A stretch of DNA of 64,000 bases, from positions 58,352,712 to 58,416,711 of the forward strand of contig NC_077224.1 in assembly GCF_024763615.1 (NCBI RefSeq), in the 5' to 3' direction. Position numbers and translations under genes: made by a program. Source of the stretch: Phlebotomus papatasi (taxonomy: Eukaryota > Arthropoda > Insecta > Diptera > Psychodidae). The notes under the pieces are model-generated. The model saw only the letters and a program-made list of their open reading frames with translations. It was not told the DNA's origin and did not search any database. Of this stretch, positions 22,561-34,859 are shown one piece after another. The stretch's first letter is position 1, and every line of letters starts with the position of its first letter.

Positions 22561-25402
22561 GCCTTAATCAGCTAAAACATACTGACCAGTCAGCAGTTCT
22601 CGAACAAAAACGCTAAATATAATAAATAAAAGAAACCACTCTGCCACGCGAGTGTCGTTTTAAAGTTACCAGAATTCAGCTGAAAATGGATGTTTTCTGT
22701 TGAATTGAAATCGGTTATCTTCATAGCATTTCAACACATTCACTACCTTACACAAAACAAAATTGAGCAGATACCACTTACACAAAAACCTAACCAAACC
22801 TAACATGTTTTTAGCTGTACTCACCAGGATTGCTGTGACCTTGGCCTGGAATACTTGGGTATTCCGGCCAAGAGACACCGGCCTACAAGTCCAATCTCAC
22901 CTCCGCGCTCCCTATATTCAGCCCTCGCGTGAAGATTTAAATTTTAATAGGTTTAAAATTTTTTTTGAGCTAATTTTTCCTCTACTCCCTCATTAGACGG
23001 TCAGGCTGTTTGCGAACAAGCATATGAGTCCACGATACCCACATGTCCTACTGTATAGCAGCCAACCTTCCATGTAGGGAGAGGTGGCGCTACATTAAGC
23101 TCGGGAAGCTGGGGCTAGATTGAAAACGCTGTTTTTTTAATATATTTCTAAAGGAAGTTGGACCTAGCCATAATTTAATTTATATTATTAATTGTTTTGC
23201 TTGTTATTTCAATGAGAGTGAGTGAGATCTCTAGTCATCTCGCTCATTCTCATGGGAAATTTTGAAAACATGTTTGCAAACAAAAGTTATTTTGCGCTGA
23301 TCATAGCCGCCTCCACTTCGATATAAAGCGGAAGTGGAGACAAGCGTACAAAATAAAACAAAAAAGAGAAATAAAAAATATTTATATGATTCTAAATTCA
23401 ATTAAACATAAACAAATTGCCAAGTACTCAAATAAATCCCAACCACAGATATTTTATGAATACTTCTATATAGCAGATCGTATTGTAATCTCCCAACATG
23501 TTTTGAATGGTACGATAAAACATTTTTTGTTATGAATTATTCGGGAATATGCAAGTATTATTAAACATATCCATTCCGCTCATTCTACTACAAAACGCTT
23601 TCAAACACAAATTAAAATCTATGCAGTGCATACAAATGAAAGAGAAATGCTTAAATAAAGAAGTGGAAACCTATTTCAGCGTTTCAAATAATATTTTACC
23701 AATTTTAAAACGCTGAAATAAACTTCCATTTGGGCATTTCAGCATTTTGTATTATAAAATGTAAAATTGAATTATTTGGCTTGCAAAATAATTGCCAAAA
23801 GATAATATCTCAACTAGGTACATCATCAATAAACATAATTTATTTTATATATGAATTATCTGTAAATCTGAGTACCTTATCTAGCAGTTCCTTTGAGCTA
23901 TCTGCCCTTGTGACATTGGTCTTTGAATGTGCCATGAACTTTGAAACTTAGTAGTAATCTCTAGCGCACGAAAAAGAAATAAAGGAACTATTAACATCAA
24001 TGGCTTTTAGTGAGAGATCTATCGATGGAGGCGCCTGGTACGCTGATGTGCACTTGAAAGTTTATTTAAAGTGACACGCTTTTCTGTGTTGGAGTAAAAT
24101 GAGTCGCGAGAGCCTACAATAGACAGAATTGAGTATTTTTTGTGCTCATACCATTGGCAGAAAATATCACTGAGAAAGTCATATTTTTTTCCAACTTTTC
24201 AAATGCTTTACTGTCACGCGAATAACCCATACACTTCACAATAAATTCGAGGTGATGGAAGGTTATTCATGGAGGGTAATTAAATCAAATGGTATTTACT
24301 AGGGAGTTTTGACTATGGAAAATACTACCTTTTTAATTGATAAAAACATATGTTTTTCCCACTGCCACATCCACTTTGACCCAACTTGTTCAACTTAAAA
24401 CAAGAATTGTTAGTTGTTTATGCTGTCTGTTGGCTTAGTGCCAGTGCCATGATCCTCACAAAATCATCAGCCATGTGAATATTGTACAAAATATTGCATT
24501 AGGAATTATTTAGAGTTATTTCACACAATTAATGTGTCCACTCGTGTTGGAGGATAAGTGTGACGACCCAGACACGTTAAGAGGCTATTTCAGCACAATT
24601 CCCACACGAAAATATTCTCACAGCCAATGAAATTTGGTTGAGTATGAAGTGAAAGTGAAAATTCATTGAAGGTATGGTAAATGATCTCGAGACATTCTGA
24701 AAATTGATTTGCAAATACCATGACTAAGGGTTATACACATCATCCTGTCGATGTGTCAATATTGCCCCCCCCCCCAAATAAATGATTGAAATTGGTTTTA
24801 CAAATGTTTGCATTACATCCTTTTCTATGAAAATCACCTAAGCGTGCAGGAGCAAAAATACGTAATATTGAATGGGTGGGAAATTGAAGGAGTAGAAATA
24901 GCGGATTGAGATTTATAAGAGCTTCTCTTCAGTATTTTAGCCCCAACCCTTCTCACATTCCACACCAAGCATATACGTTTAGCATATTGAAATAGACTAA
25001 ATGGAATCACACACATCTCGTGAAGGTAAAGCCCTACATTCTCCTCTTTATTTTCCAGAGAGAGGCTATTAGAAGAGTATCTTAATAGGGAATAGGAGGG
25101 AAGTTTCATCCAGAGTTTGCAATATTTTGAAGTTTTCGAAAATTGACATCACGCTCTCTTTCCATTTCTATGATTGTTTAGTACATCCCAAAAGCCAAAC
25201 GGTGATAGACATCGATTCCTGCTCTTCATGGTCCTTCATATCAAAGTCTTCAAAAATTGTTTTTCTCTGAGTTTTGGTTTTATTTCATTTGATTTTTTGG
25301 ATATATTTCGATGGTATGCGAATGGATCGTCAATGAATCGGTAAGATACCGGTTGTTGATATTTTGATTAAAGGCCTATACACTCTAGGGGCAATTTTTC
25401 TT
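22561..25402. other. AT-rich intergenic, few features
   Basis: No gene recognised. Includes the palindromic-repeat fragment at 23203, a small hairpin at about 23308-23340 (CTCCACTTC ... GAAGTGGAG) and a C run of about 12 at 24764. Confidence 0.45.
23203..23303. repeat. Partial copy of the 57591 palindromic repeat
   Basis: Shares 'atttcaatgagagtgagtg', 'ctagtcatctcgctc' and 'gaaaattttgaaaacatgttt'-like sequence through 'ttttgcgctgatcat'. The left arm is missing. Confidence 0.5.
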
Positions 25403-25405
25403 TAA

Positions 25406-25722
25406 GGGCAGAATCACATTGACAGTAAAATGCTCACTGTATTTCGTTAATTTACGCATTTTCATTGCAATTCTTACGCAAATTCTTGAATACCGTATTA
25501 CCTTATCTCATACTCGGTGGCACTAGGTGAAAATAATATAAGAAAATTCAAGCAATAAAACGAAAATACGATAAACGTTGAGCAAGAAAAAAACACTGTA
25601 AGAGAAATTAATCGTACTGTTTTTTTTTGGCTCACCGTTTATCGCGTTTTCGTTTTATTTCTTCAATTTTCTCATATTATTTTCACCTAGTGCCACCGAG
25701 TATCAGATAAGGTAACACTCAC
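25406..25722. mobile_element. Harbinger-like palindromic MITE, right end lost
   Basis: Second copy of the 7728 element, with TAA and GGGCAGAATCACATTGAC at left, the central AAGAGAAATTAATCGTAC, and the start of the right arm (TTTTCACCTAGTGCCACCGAG). It breaks off after AGATAAGGTAACACT, so the last 80-90 bp are missing. Confidence 0.72.
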
Positions 25723-27704
25723 TGAGGCTCAATATACTTAAATTAAATCTAATTGGTCGTAGTTTTTCGGCCCAGTGGCCAAACCGTAACAGATATTGAC
25801 TTCTGGTTTTCGGCTAATACATTTACTAGTACACATTCTCTCCAACGAAATTCTCATTGATCCTCCTGGAAACTATTATTTTATTTCATTTTATTTCGTA
25901 AACACATCTAAAGAATTTCCTTTATTTTTATTATTTATATGATTGAAAGATTCTATAAAAGCGAATACTTCGTTCATACAACCCAATGACTAAAACAAAT
26001 ATAAAACAATTCTTATATTTAAATCTTTTAAAACTATTGTACAGACAAAAAGTCATAAGGTTACATCAAGATAAAAAGTCAGTTTTCAAAAATATGCACT
26101 TTTTGATCAAAGTTTTGATTTGCAACAATTATGCTTAAAGTGTTCGTCTGTGATCTTAGCCCTGCATAATCTCAATATCATTTGAACTGTCTTTGAAGTT
26201 AGCACATACTGAAAAATTTTAGTCAACAAATGATATTTCTTTTTGATACCTAAAACTGACTAGCTCTACATTTAAATGTTGCTACAAAACACCTATTATA
26301 TCAGGGGGGTGACATTAGCTCTGAAAAATGCGACCAGTTTTAGTATAAATTTTTTCCTGCTTTCGTACACATTTCTCGAGATATCTCCGAAACTACGTAG
26401 GTTGCCAATTTGGGGTTTTCGGTTGCCTATTCAGTATTAAGTTGCCTTTTATTTTGTATTTGTTTTTTTTTTCTAATTCATTCTACAATGAAAGAAAACA
26501 CCTAATAAACTCCAAAGTTGTTTCGGCACACTATAAACATATGAGAAACATACGAAACGTCATGCCCCAGTATTATATAATTTTTTTTCCAACTTTATTG
26601 AAAATAAAAATTTAAAAAATAAATTTGTAAGGAATTGCACGATTATCCCCTACACCTCTTTCGGTAAATGAAAAAGAGTTTTTGACGGTTGTGGAATTGA
26701 GGTGAAAATCCGGTGGGATATTTCATGAAATATTACTTACAATTTTCGGATATTAAATGTCGAAAAGAGGGAAATGTTGACTATAAAAGAAAGCCATAAA
26801 ATTTAGCTTTTTAATGTCTTGAATATTGCAACATAAATTAAATAAATTCTTCAACAGAAAGTCGAACAAATAATAACATTATAAGTTTTTTCAATTCCTT
26901 TGTTTTCAATTAAACAAATAGTAACTAAATAGAACACCTTTGTTTATTCGCGTGTATTGAATTTATTCATCAATTCTAGACATAATAGAGAAAAAAAACT
27001 TTAAGCTAAATATCCATCCTATACAGAATTGATTAGAAAAGAGATCTGAAACGTTTCTACATACCTTTTCAATCCATAGAGGCCTATATAGAATGGGATA
27101 AAGTGGAAGTAGAGGAACAATAGGAAATTGATTTTAATGTTTGTTCTACCTTCTTTGGAGAAAGTATGAAAATCCCCCATATCTACCCAAATACATTTCC
27201 ATAAATGAATGCATATTTTACGATCGCACCTTATTCTTCTCTATCCGCAGGGCTTTCTTCCACTTCTGGCTTGCCGTAAGATATTAGAATCAATTTTGCC
27301 CAAGCCACAATTCCAATTTAAGACAAACTCTCACGCATCGAGGCAGAAGACTTCTTCAGGCATGTTCTCACTTTGGCGGCAATAACTTGGCAGAGTCAGT
27401 GAAATTGGAAGAAGAGTTTCCCACAAGGGAGAGTTTGAGAATAACACGGGGGAACGCAATAAAATGTGAATTGAGCCACTTAGCGTGACAAGTGTCGGGT
27501 GACATGATGAACTTGGGCGTGCAGATTGTCAGTAACAGTGATGCAGGGGGGTATATCTTTCACCAACGCCTTGCCGTGCTGCATGCTAATGTACTCCCAT
27601 CGTATGCAATCACATCAGATGCGACGGGTCCTGCACCATCTTAATCATACCGGAAGGCTGAGATATCCGACACTCCCACGTAAATCACCATAAGCTCCCT
27701 CCCA
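25723..27704. other. Upstream region of FMRFaR, nothing recognised
   Basis: AT-rich until about 27200, then more balanced sequence up to the receptor ATG, which would include its promoter and leader. I could not fix a transcription start. Confidence 0.4.
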
Positions 27705-28313
27705 ATGGACTTGTGGGGCGAGGACAGCCTCATCAGTGTGACTCCTGGGGAGAACAGCACTCTGAACTGGTCGGGGGTGATGAATGGCAGCGATACGCCA
27801 GTCAGAGAGATGGGATACTATAGGAACAGCTGCCTTTATGCTTACAATCCCACAGACAACATTATAACTTTTCAGTTCTGGATATGTGGGATTGTTCTCA
27901 ACATCGTAGGAGTCCTGGGTATTCTAGGCAATGTACTATCCATGGTGATCTTATCCCGACCTCAGATGCGTTCCAGCATCAACTACCTCTTGATCGGACT
28001 GGCACGCTGTGACATTGTCCTCATTATTACCTCCGTCCTGCTATTTGGCATTCCCAGCATCTACCCCTATACCGGGTATCTCTTTTTTTATCACTACTAC
28101 ATCTATCCCAAAATATCACCCTACGTCTTTCCCATCGCAATGGTCGCCCAGACGGCCAGCATCTACCTCACCTTCACCGTCACCCTCGAACGCTTCGTTG
28201 CAGTCTGCCATCCCCTGCAAGTTCGTGCCCTATGCACTTATGGTCGAGCTAAGCTCTATGTTGCAGTTTGCATAATTTTTGCTCTTCTCTACAACCTACC
28301 ACGTTTCTTTGAG
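27705..28313 (+). CDS. FMRFaR: FMRFamide receptor-like GPCR, exon 1
   Basis: First coding exon of a class A neuropeptide receptor of the plasma membrane; by family it should bind FMRFamide-like peptides and signal through G proteins. The exon encodes residues 1-203. The N-terminus has three N-glycosylation sequons (N17, N21, N27). TM1 (about 58-83) carries the conserved Asn at 76, TM2 has LARCD with Asp103, and TM3 ends in ERF (162-164) in place of DRY, followed by VAVCHPL. The stretch ALCTYGRAK after TM3 matches what I know of insect FMRFamide receptors. The exon ends after TM4 at a phase-0 donor (gag|gtaagc). Joined to the exon at 30066 the protein is 460 aa, somewhat shorter than the Drosophila receptor. 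I chose the ATG at 27705 because it gives an N-terminus of normal length; upstream non-coding exons cannot be excluded. Peptide specificity is inferred. Confidence 0.9.
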
Positions 28314-28576
28314 GTAAGCATATTTTTTAATAACTGAATATTGTTGCACCTAAGTAGTTTGTACTTATCCGCAATTGAATATTTTTTAAAACGATACAGA
28401 AAGATTTTGAAAAATTCTTCTTCTTTATGAAAATTTATGATAATGAGGGTTTAAATTCCCAAAATTTACAAAAGTATTTTTTGAATATTGAGGTAATTAG
28501 AATATAATCAGTAAATTCAAAAACAATGAAAACGACAAAATCGAAAAATCAAAATACTACAACAGTGCAGTAGTGG

Positions 28577-28998
28577 GTGGAAATTGAAACTAAAGGCGAC
28601 CAAGATCCTGAAAAACCAAAATTCCTAAAAGACAAAATCCAGAAAGCTAAAATCCCGAATACCAAAATCCCTAAAGCCGAAATCTGAAAGCCAAATACTG
28701 AAAGCCGAAATCCAAAAAAACAAAATCCCAAAAGCCAAAATCTCATACCGTCAAAATCCTGAAAGGGACGAATTTATATGGAGGATAATGTGTACGTGTA
28801 GAATAATTTAGCTTTACCTCCAATAATCGCGGAATTAGCTATAACAATTTTGAGGCTTCGGGATTTTGGTTTTCGGGATTTTGGCTTTCTAGATTTCGAT
28901 CTTGGGGATTTTGACCCATTTAGGATTTTGGTTTTCAGGATTTTGGCGCTCGGGATTTTAGCTTTTTCGAGATTTTAGCTTCGGGATTTGGACCGCGA
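28577..28998. repeat. AAAATCCC-type element, long copy in FMRFaR intron
   Basis: Left arm has many tandem 'aaaatcccgaaagcc' variants and right arm many 'cgggattttggcttt' variants, so the arms are inverted repeats of each other with expanded unit number. The core (GGAGGATAATGTG, TAGAATAATTTAGCTTTACCTCC) is a diverged form of the other two copies. Confidence 0.6.
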
Positions 28999-29721
28999 CT
29001 CATCTAAACCATTGTCTTCTAAATCGTAATTAAATTTATTTAAGTTTCAATTAATTTAAAAATATATAACCTTAAACAAATTTTACAAAATTTTTTCCTA
29101 TAAAGGGTTTATTAATTCGATTTTAGATAATAGACTCGCAAATTAGCGACTTGAATATTTATAAAACCACCACTCTCAATCCTTGTCCTTATAGTTGAAA
29201 TATGAACAATTTAAATTTCGCGTTAGACCTTAAAACTCTCTTGAAAAACAACATATTAACCAACAGGACATAAGGTACTTCAGTGTGGATCAGAGACTTT
29301 CGTATTTATCCAACACTTACTAGGATCCTCCGAACCTCCATGAACATTCTATCAAGTTTTCTCATGATTTATAAGGTTTCACTTTAGTAAGTTGCTATTC
29401 TGATATAATTATAAATAATGATTCAAACCGACTATTCAATTTCATTGACGGTTAAAGTATTTTATTTAAGCGGTACTATGGAACATTTGATCGTAGTTCT
29501 CTGACTTAGACCGATTACTTAATTCAAATAAAGAAAACACAGGATTTTCACTTAGTTCTTTTCCTTATTTATTCTCTAGACGAAGTTTGAGATCCAGATG
29601 GCTCATTCCCACTAATTCTCAATACTTGAAAACGAAGCTATTCCGGTCCGAAATATATGCTAGAGAATGAAGGATTAGAAAAACCAGGTGTTTTCTTTAT
29701 TTAAGTCATAGTTCTTCTCGT

Positions 29722-30003
29722 TGGCAGCCAAAATCCCGAAAGCCAAAAACCCTAAAGACATAATTCAGAATTTTCAAAATCCTCAAAGGTATGCAATTAA
29801 ATGGAGGAAAATGTTTAGAATAATTTCCTAAGACACAGAAGATTTTCCTTTGCCTATAGCAAGCGCGAGTGCAATCGTGCAAGTGGTTATGATACTTTTA
29901 AGAATTCGGGGTTTTGGCTTTCGGGATTTTGGCCCATTCGGGATTTTGGCGTTCGAGATTTTGGCTTTCGGGATTTTGGCGTTCGGGATTTTGACCGGGA
30001 CCC
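29722..30003. mobile_element. AAAATCCC-type element near the FMRFaR splice acceptor
   Basis: Starts TTGGCAGCCAAAATCCCG and ends GGGATTTTGACCGGGACCCC. The right arm has at least five tandem 'cgggattttggc' units. The core is shared with 22009-22218. It ends about 60 bp upstream of the acceptor of the receptor's second exon, where the branch point would normally lie just downstream. Confidence 0.65.
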
Positions 30004-30065
30004 CTTTTTTCTAGATAATCTGTTACCTATCTTTCATCGTCTTAACTAGAACTGTTTCGTTCTAG

Positions 30066-30839
30066 GTGAGCGTTGACGAACACATCTTCAGAGGTGGAGT
30101 CGTCTACTGCGTTACAGCATCTGAAATGCGTTCTGATTCATACTACATCGAAATATACATCCACTGGCTGTACTTAATCTTTATCTACGTTCTCCCCTTC
30201 AGTCAACTAGCCATCCTCAATTCCCTCATCTACGCTCAAGTACGCCGAGCTAATCGGGAACGTCAACGACTCAGTCGAACGGAAAAGCGCGAAATCGGTC
30301 TAGCCACAATGCTCATTTGCGTGGTCATTGTGTTCTTCCTGTGCAATGTCCTCGCCATGATCAATAACATCATGGAGGCATTCTATGACAAAACCAACGA
30401 CTATCTGGTAAACACATCAAATCTACTCGTCACCATTAACTCCAGTGTCAACTTTATCATCTACGTAATCTTTGGGGAAAAATTCAAGAGGATTTTTTTA
30501 ACGCTATTCTGCAAGGGACGCATCGGTCGTGAATCTCCAGATGGTCTCATCCATGATGACAGCTCCTTCTCGAATGGAGATGGGAACCACCGGAATTCGG
30601 GACGATTTCAGAGGCATGGTACTACAAGAAGTAGTACAAGAAGCAATGGGACAAGTCTCAGAATTACGAGATCCGTTCGGGTACGTGCTCCCTCGCCGGG
30701 TCCTTGTGTCTACTACCCTGCGAGGGACTTCAAGACTCGTGGAAGCCTGGTTACGAGGAGCGTCTCTGTGCAGAATAGTGATTGGGATCGTGATACTGTA
30801 GTAAATGGCAATGGCTTGGTGTCAACCACTGGCTTCTAA
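30066..30839 (+). CDS. FMRFaR: FMRFamide receptor-like GPCR, exon 2 (3' part)
   Basis: Second and last coding exon, joined in phase 0 after an acceptor (ttcgttctag|gtgagc). The reading frame begins with a valine codon, GTG. It encodes residues 204-460: extracellular loop 2 with a cysteine (VVYCV), TM5 (LYLIFIYVLPFSQLAIL), a basic third intracellular loop (RRANRERQRLSRTEKRE), TM6 (IGLATMLICVVIVFFLCN), TM7 with NFIIY in place of NPxxY, and helix 8 (GEKFKRIF). The roughly 120-residue tail is rich in Ser, Thr and Arg, as expected of a kinase and arrestin target, and ends STTGF before the stop TAA. TM order and the loop charges agree with exon 1, so the two halves clearly belong together. The tail is the least conserved part of this family and gives no further clue to ligand. 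Confidence 0.9.
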   Translation: MSVDEHIFRGGVVYCVTASEMRSDSYYIEIYIHWLYLIFIYVLPFSQLAILNSLIYAQVRRANRERQRLSRTEKREIGLATMLICVVIVFFLCNVLAMINNIMEAFYDKTNDYLVNTSNLLVTINSSVNFIIYVIFGEKFKRIFLTLFCKGRIGRESPDGLIHDDSSFSNGDGNHRNSGRFQRHGTTRSSTRSNGTSLRITRSVRVRAPSPGPCVYYPARDFKTRGSLVTRSVSVQNSDWDRDTVVNGNGLVSTTGF

Positions 30840-31177
30840 AAGATAGAGACTTTGTAGTGTACATAGTGTAAAAAAAAAATGATACATCAGTCAATCTAAG
30901 AGATTTTAAGTGTTCTGTGATGATATCACATCGAGATGTGTTACAAAAGGGTGACAGTGATTCTACTCTTAAGAAGACACATAACATACGAAAGATTTGA
31001 TGGGATGAAAAGCTCTCGAGTAAAAATATTGTTTAATCCTATGGAAAATCCCATCATCAGACAAGAATATTAAAGGACAAGAGGAAAAGCTTTTATTGTG
31101 TCCCAAAAGCCAATAAGAGAGAGTTTTTTTTTTGTAAAAAAAATAGAAAGGACTGTGTGAGAAGTTTAAATAGAAGA

Positions 31178-31183
31178 AATAAA
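31178..31183 (+). promoter_or_regulatory. Probable poly(A) signal of FMRFaR
   Basis: Canonical AATAAA about 340 bp downstream of the receptor stop codon, in AT-rich 3' sequence with no other gene nearby. It gives a 3'UTR of ordinary length. No cDNA evidence is available. Confidence 0.5.
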
Positions 31184-32534
31184 ATTAAGAGTTACAAATT
31201 CACTGAAATGGGAGTTAATTTAATTTACTTTGGGTGATTGGTGGATCAAGAGAAAAAGGAAAAAAAAGGAAAAAGTTAGATAAAAAACAACATTCTCGAT
31301 ATGCCCTGCAAAAATTAATTACCACCAGCTTAATGAAGTTACACCATTAATTAAACATTCTACGGATCTTTGCACTTCCTTGCGCTCCTTTTCCCTTTCC
31401 TTTCCGTCGCCCTTTTGGTCTTTTTTTTAAGGCAAGGATTAATTAAAGGCTATAGAGTTTTATTTAACCTTTTCTTTTTTTCCCAGAGAAAAGAATTTAC
31501 CTGAAAACACCATACATTCTTTTATGTAACAAATCCCATTCCTGATGGTATTCCACTTCCCATAACTTTTTTTCTTTACCCCACCAACAACTTGATGTAG
31601 TGATTTATAGTGGACTACCACTAAAGAATACCCATTGTAAAAGGGGCGTGATAGAGTGCAGCACTAAAATTTTTATTAAAATTTTCGTCATTCACAAATT
31701 CCAAATCTACCATAATACTAAATTTGACCTCAATCTTCTCCATCTACCAAAATGGTCCAATGGATTCTTTCAGCAGAATAAAATCTTCGATAAAGCACAT
31801 ACTCTCTCCTCTTGTAGGATAAATTGCCATTTGAAATTTTCATCATATCGACATTACGCAGAGATGAACATATAAATCGTCTAACTTGATATCAATGTTT
31901 CTCTACAGACAAGAAAATTTTTTATTGCCATGACGGTAAAATCCCTCGAGAGCTCACAGAGAAAAGTTCAAGAGATTAGAAAAGAGGATTATAACACCCT
32001 TCCAATTAACATTAAAATATACTTCTTTTAGTTGATGGCACAGAAATCATCTGCATTAGTGTTCCGTCTCATTCTTTTACCCACTCTTAAGTTAAATCTT
32101 CTTATAATGAAGATTTTGCACAAATAATAAAATTACTGGAGATACTGGGGTGTTAAATCTTCTCTGCCATTTTTCTCTAATTAGCAATGGTGAATTTAGA
32201 GAACACACTTATCTCAAGTATAGCCAAATCAAAAGCAAATAAGTATGATTTTAATAGCAAACCTAATTATTATGGTTCTTTTGGTTCTCCTCAATATAAA
32301 ATGATAGGGCCACAAGGCACTAAATTATTCTCAAAATTATTCCCAGAATTGAATTTAAAATTAGAAGAAAATCTCACTTCTCCGGAAACCCAAAAGTATC
32401 AAAAACCGCGCAATCAGTGAATAAATAAGGGAACTGTACCAAATTCGGGACGAGTGGCATGTAAGCACCAATTTTCTAAATCTGAAGCGTCATGTTTTAT
32501 ATAGGATTTTTTTTTTGTTTTAAATCTTATAAAG
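31184..32534. other. AT-rich intergenic, one doubtful small ORF
   Basis: A 77-codon frame at 32187-32420 has an unusually protein-like sequence (ANKYDFNSKPNYYGSFGSPQ) and an acceptable ATG context, but no family and no other support. Nothing else seen. Confidence 0.35.
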
Positions 32535-32536
32535 TA

Positions 32537-33420
32537 CACTGAGAGAAATCCGAAAAAGTTAAAATAACATTCCGGAAATGTTAATTTTACCCTGCATTAT
32601 TGATCCGAAATTGGTGTAAATATTATGCTTTCTAGGTGTATTAAGAGTTAAAATTACCCTTTTTCATGTTAATTTTACCCTTAAAAAGGTGTAAAATTAC
32701 ACTGTGCGACACGTTGTGGGTGTCTTTGACGAGAACGCCAAAACTTGTTAGAGGGTCATTTAAGGACCTCAAATCTGCAATTCCTTTGTCCGGGTCACCT
32801 CTAGATTTTTTTTGAAAAAGCATATTTAGTTTTTTGATGTTTTATAAAATTCAAAAATTCATATCTCCGGTTATAATTATCCGGTGGTAGTCACATAAAG
32901 CTAAATTGACGCGTAATTTCATCCTCTATAACTCTTGTGAACATATCAAGCATCTACGATGAAAATGAAGTATATTTTTTAAAGATTTTTTGAAAAAGGG
33001 CACCTAAAATGGTACATTTTTTACAAAAAAATCTTTAAAAAATATACTTCATTTTCATCGTAGATGCTTGATATGTTCACAAGAGTTATAGAGGATGAAA
33101 TTACGCGTCAATTTAGTTTTATGTGACTACCACCGGATAATTAGAACCGAAGATATGAATTTTTGAATTTTATAAAACATCAAAAAACTAAATATGTTTT
33201 TTCAAAAAAATCTAGAGGTGACCCGGACAAACGGATTGCAGATTTGAGGTCCTTAAATGACCCTCTAACAAGTTTTGGCACTCTCGTCAAAGACACCCAC
33301 AAAAAGGTAAATTTTGTCGCACCGTGTTACCATTAAAAAATGTTGATATATTTTTACGCCTAAAAAGTGTTAAAGTTATGAGGAGCAAAAGTTAATCGCA
33401 CCCCCGTTTTTTTCTCAGTG
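32537..33420 (-). mobile_element. CACTGAGA-type MITE, copy 3, split by a fold-back element
   Basis: Reversed copy: begins CACTGAGAGAAATCCG, ends GTTTTTTTCTCAGTG, flanked by TA (32535-32536 and 33421-33422). The two parts join cleanly once the 627-bp insertion at 32700-33326 and one TTA are removed. Confidence 0.75.
32700..33326. mobile_element. 627-bp fold-back element, TTA target duplication
   Basis: Almost the whole element is one long palindrome: arms of roughly 270-290 bp (about 32712-32990 and 33022-33302) around a 30-bp loop. The arms differ at only a few bases. Tips are CACTGTGCGACA and TGTCGCACCGTG, flanked by TTA (32697-32699 and 33327-33329). CAC tips with 3-bp duplications suggest the CMC (CACTA-like) superfamily; TTA targets would also fit PIF/Harbinger. 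No protein is encoded. Confidence 0.8.
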
Positions 33421-33550
33421 TAGTTTATCTTTGCTTTCTCTAAAATATTTTTTATTGCATTTAAAAATGAATAAAAACATAGGCACTGTTTTGCGTGCAA
33501 TGTCTGACAGAAAGTTTCTCGAAGTGTCTTGCCCTTTAAAAATACTTCCA

Positions 33551-34857
33551 AAACTCATTCCACAGGACCACTTTCGTATAGAGATTACGCATTGCTGTAT
33601 TAAGCATTACAACATCTATGAAATGTAAAAAAAAAAAACAAAAAAAATATAGAATGTTTAAAAACACAATAAATGTGCAATAATACAAGCTGTCAGAAAT
33701 ATGCTACAATGATTCACCTATTTGTTCAGTTAGATTTCATTTTAAATATGAATCATAATTGGAAATCTGAATGATTTATGGAGCTAAAAACTATTTCTGA
33801 ACACTTTTCAATTATATTTCCTGACCGGAAGCCAGAAATCATTACAAAATAGAATTTTATTGATAATTCAATTTCAATTTTTCAATTCAATTTATTTTCA
33901 TCTCATTACGTCTTTTTACCCCCCTTCCCATGCGTCCATCGCCGTCTTAGCGTTGATTCCAGTCTCCAGGACTAAACGATGGAAACGTCCTTTCACAGAC
34001 TGTATGTTATTTGTTACAAAGTCATTGTTACAATTACATTGGGAATAGGCCAGACATAAGAGAGAGTAGTAAAACCACTTCCGAGCCAAAAGGCTGTTTG
34101 GAAAAGTGGGTGTTTTAATTACAAATTTCCACCTGGTCAAACTGCTAATTTACTGGTTAAAAAATTTATTCTGGCCTTTTCAGCCACTTCTGGTCAATGG
34201 CTTTCCTTAAACATTTTAATTGTTCGATGTCAGAATCATGCTTTCAGCCTGATGACTTAAGCTTGAAATGATTCCCTTTCAGTCCCATCAAAAGCGCTTT
34301 AAAAGAAAAATCTTCGTTATCGGCAATCCTGGCTTGGCTACCGATTAAACCGTTTTTCTCATTCTCGTTTACGAGCGTTCTTGAACAACATTATTGTAAC
34401 ATCTTAAAAACTGGAGATTTATAAAGTCCTTGACATAATCAGCCGTCAGGCTGCAAACCTATATATCAGGGAGTAAGGGAAGAATTAAAAAAACAGATTA
34501 GTTTTTTTTTCAGAAATTAGATAAAGGTTAGACAGTTTTAAGCTGCCAAAGGTATTTTAAGGCTCATTTGTTAAACGCCTATGAACTATATACTCAAGCA
34601 CATTTAAAAATTACAACACATTTCCTAGGGAAACCGTGGTAGTACTAACCAACAAATGAAATTTTTCTTTACCTAAAATTTATGAAAAGTGAAATTCAAG
34701 TCAATTGAAAGCGAACTACGGGCAATAGAGCTTTGGAGAATTCCTTTCAGTAGATATAGCCAAAGTAAAAGGTCAGTCTTATTCATGTTTTTCTCTAAAC
34801 TACAGAAAATTGCGAAAAATGTTTTTTTTTTTAATTTTTTGAACAAAAAAAAAGAGA
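33551..34857. other. AT-rich intergenic, nothing recognised
   Basis: Short overlapping frames on both strands, none convincing. No repeat matched. Confidence 0.45.
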
Positions 34858-34859
34858 TA

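Larger units (their letters stand above)
28314..30065 (+). other. FMRFaR intron carrying two interspersed repeats
   Basis: The 1752-bp intron has a GT donor (gtaagc) and an AG acceptor (ttctag) and splits the gene between TM4 and extracellular loop 2. It is AT-rich and contains two copies of a repeat built from 'cgggattttggcttt'-type units, at about 28577-28998 and 29722-30003. The second copy ends only about 60 bp before the acceptor. No ORF in the intron looks coding. Confidence 0.85.

Noticed and set aside
24764..24775. C homopolymer as a functional site
   Set aside because: A single run of about 12 C; more likely a microsatellite or an assembly-sensitive spot.
28009..28275. 88-codon ORF
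   Set aside because: Shadow of the FMRFaR exon in another frame.
30529..30801. 90-codon ORF
   Set aside because: Shadow of the receptor C-terminal tail in another frame.
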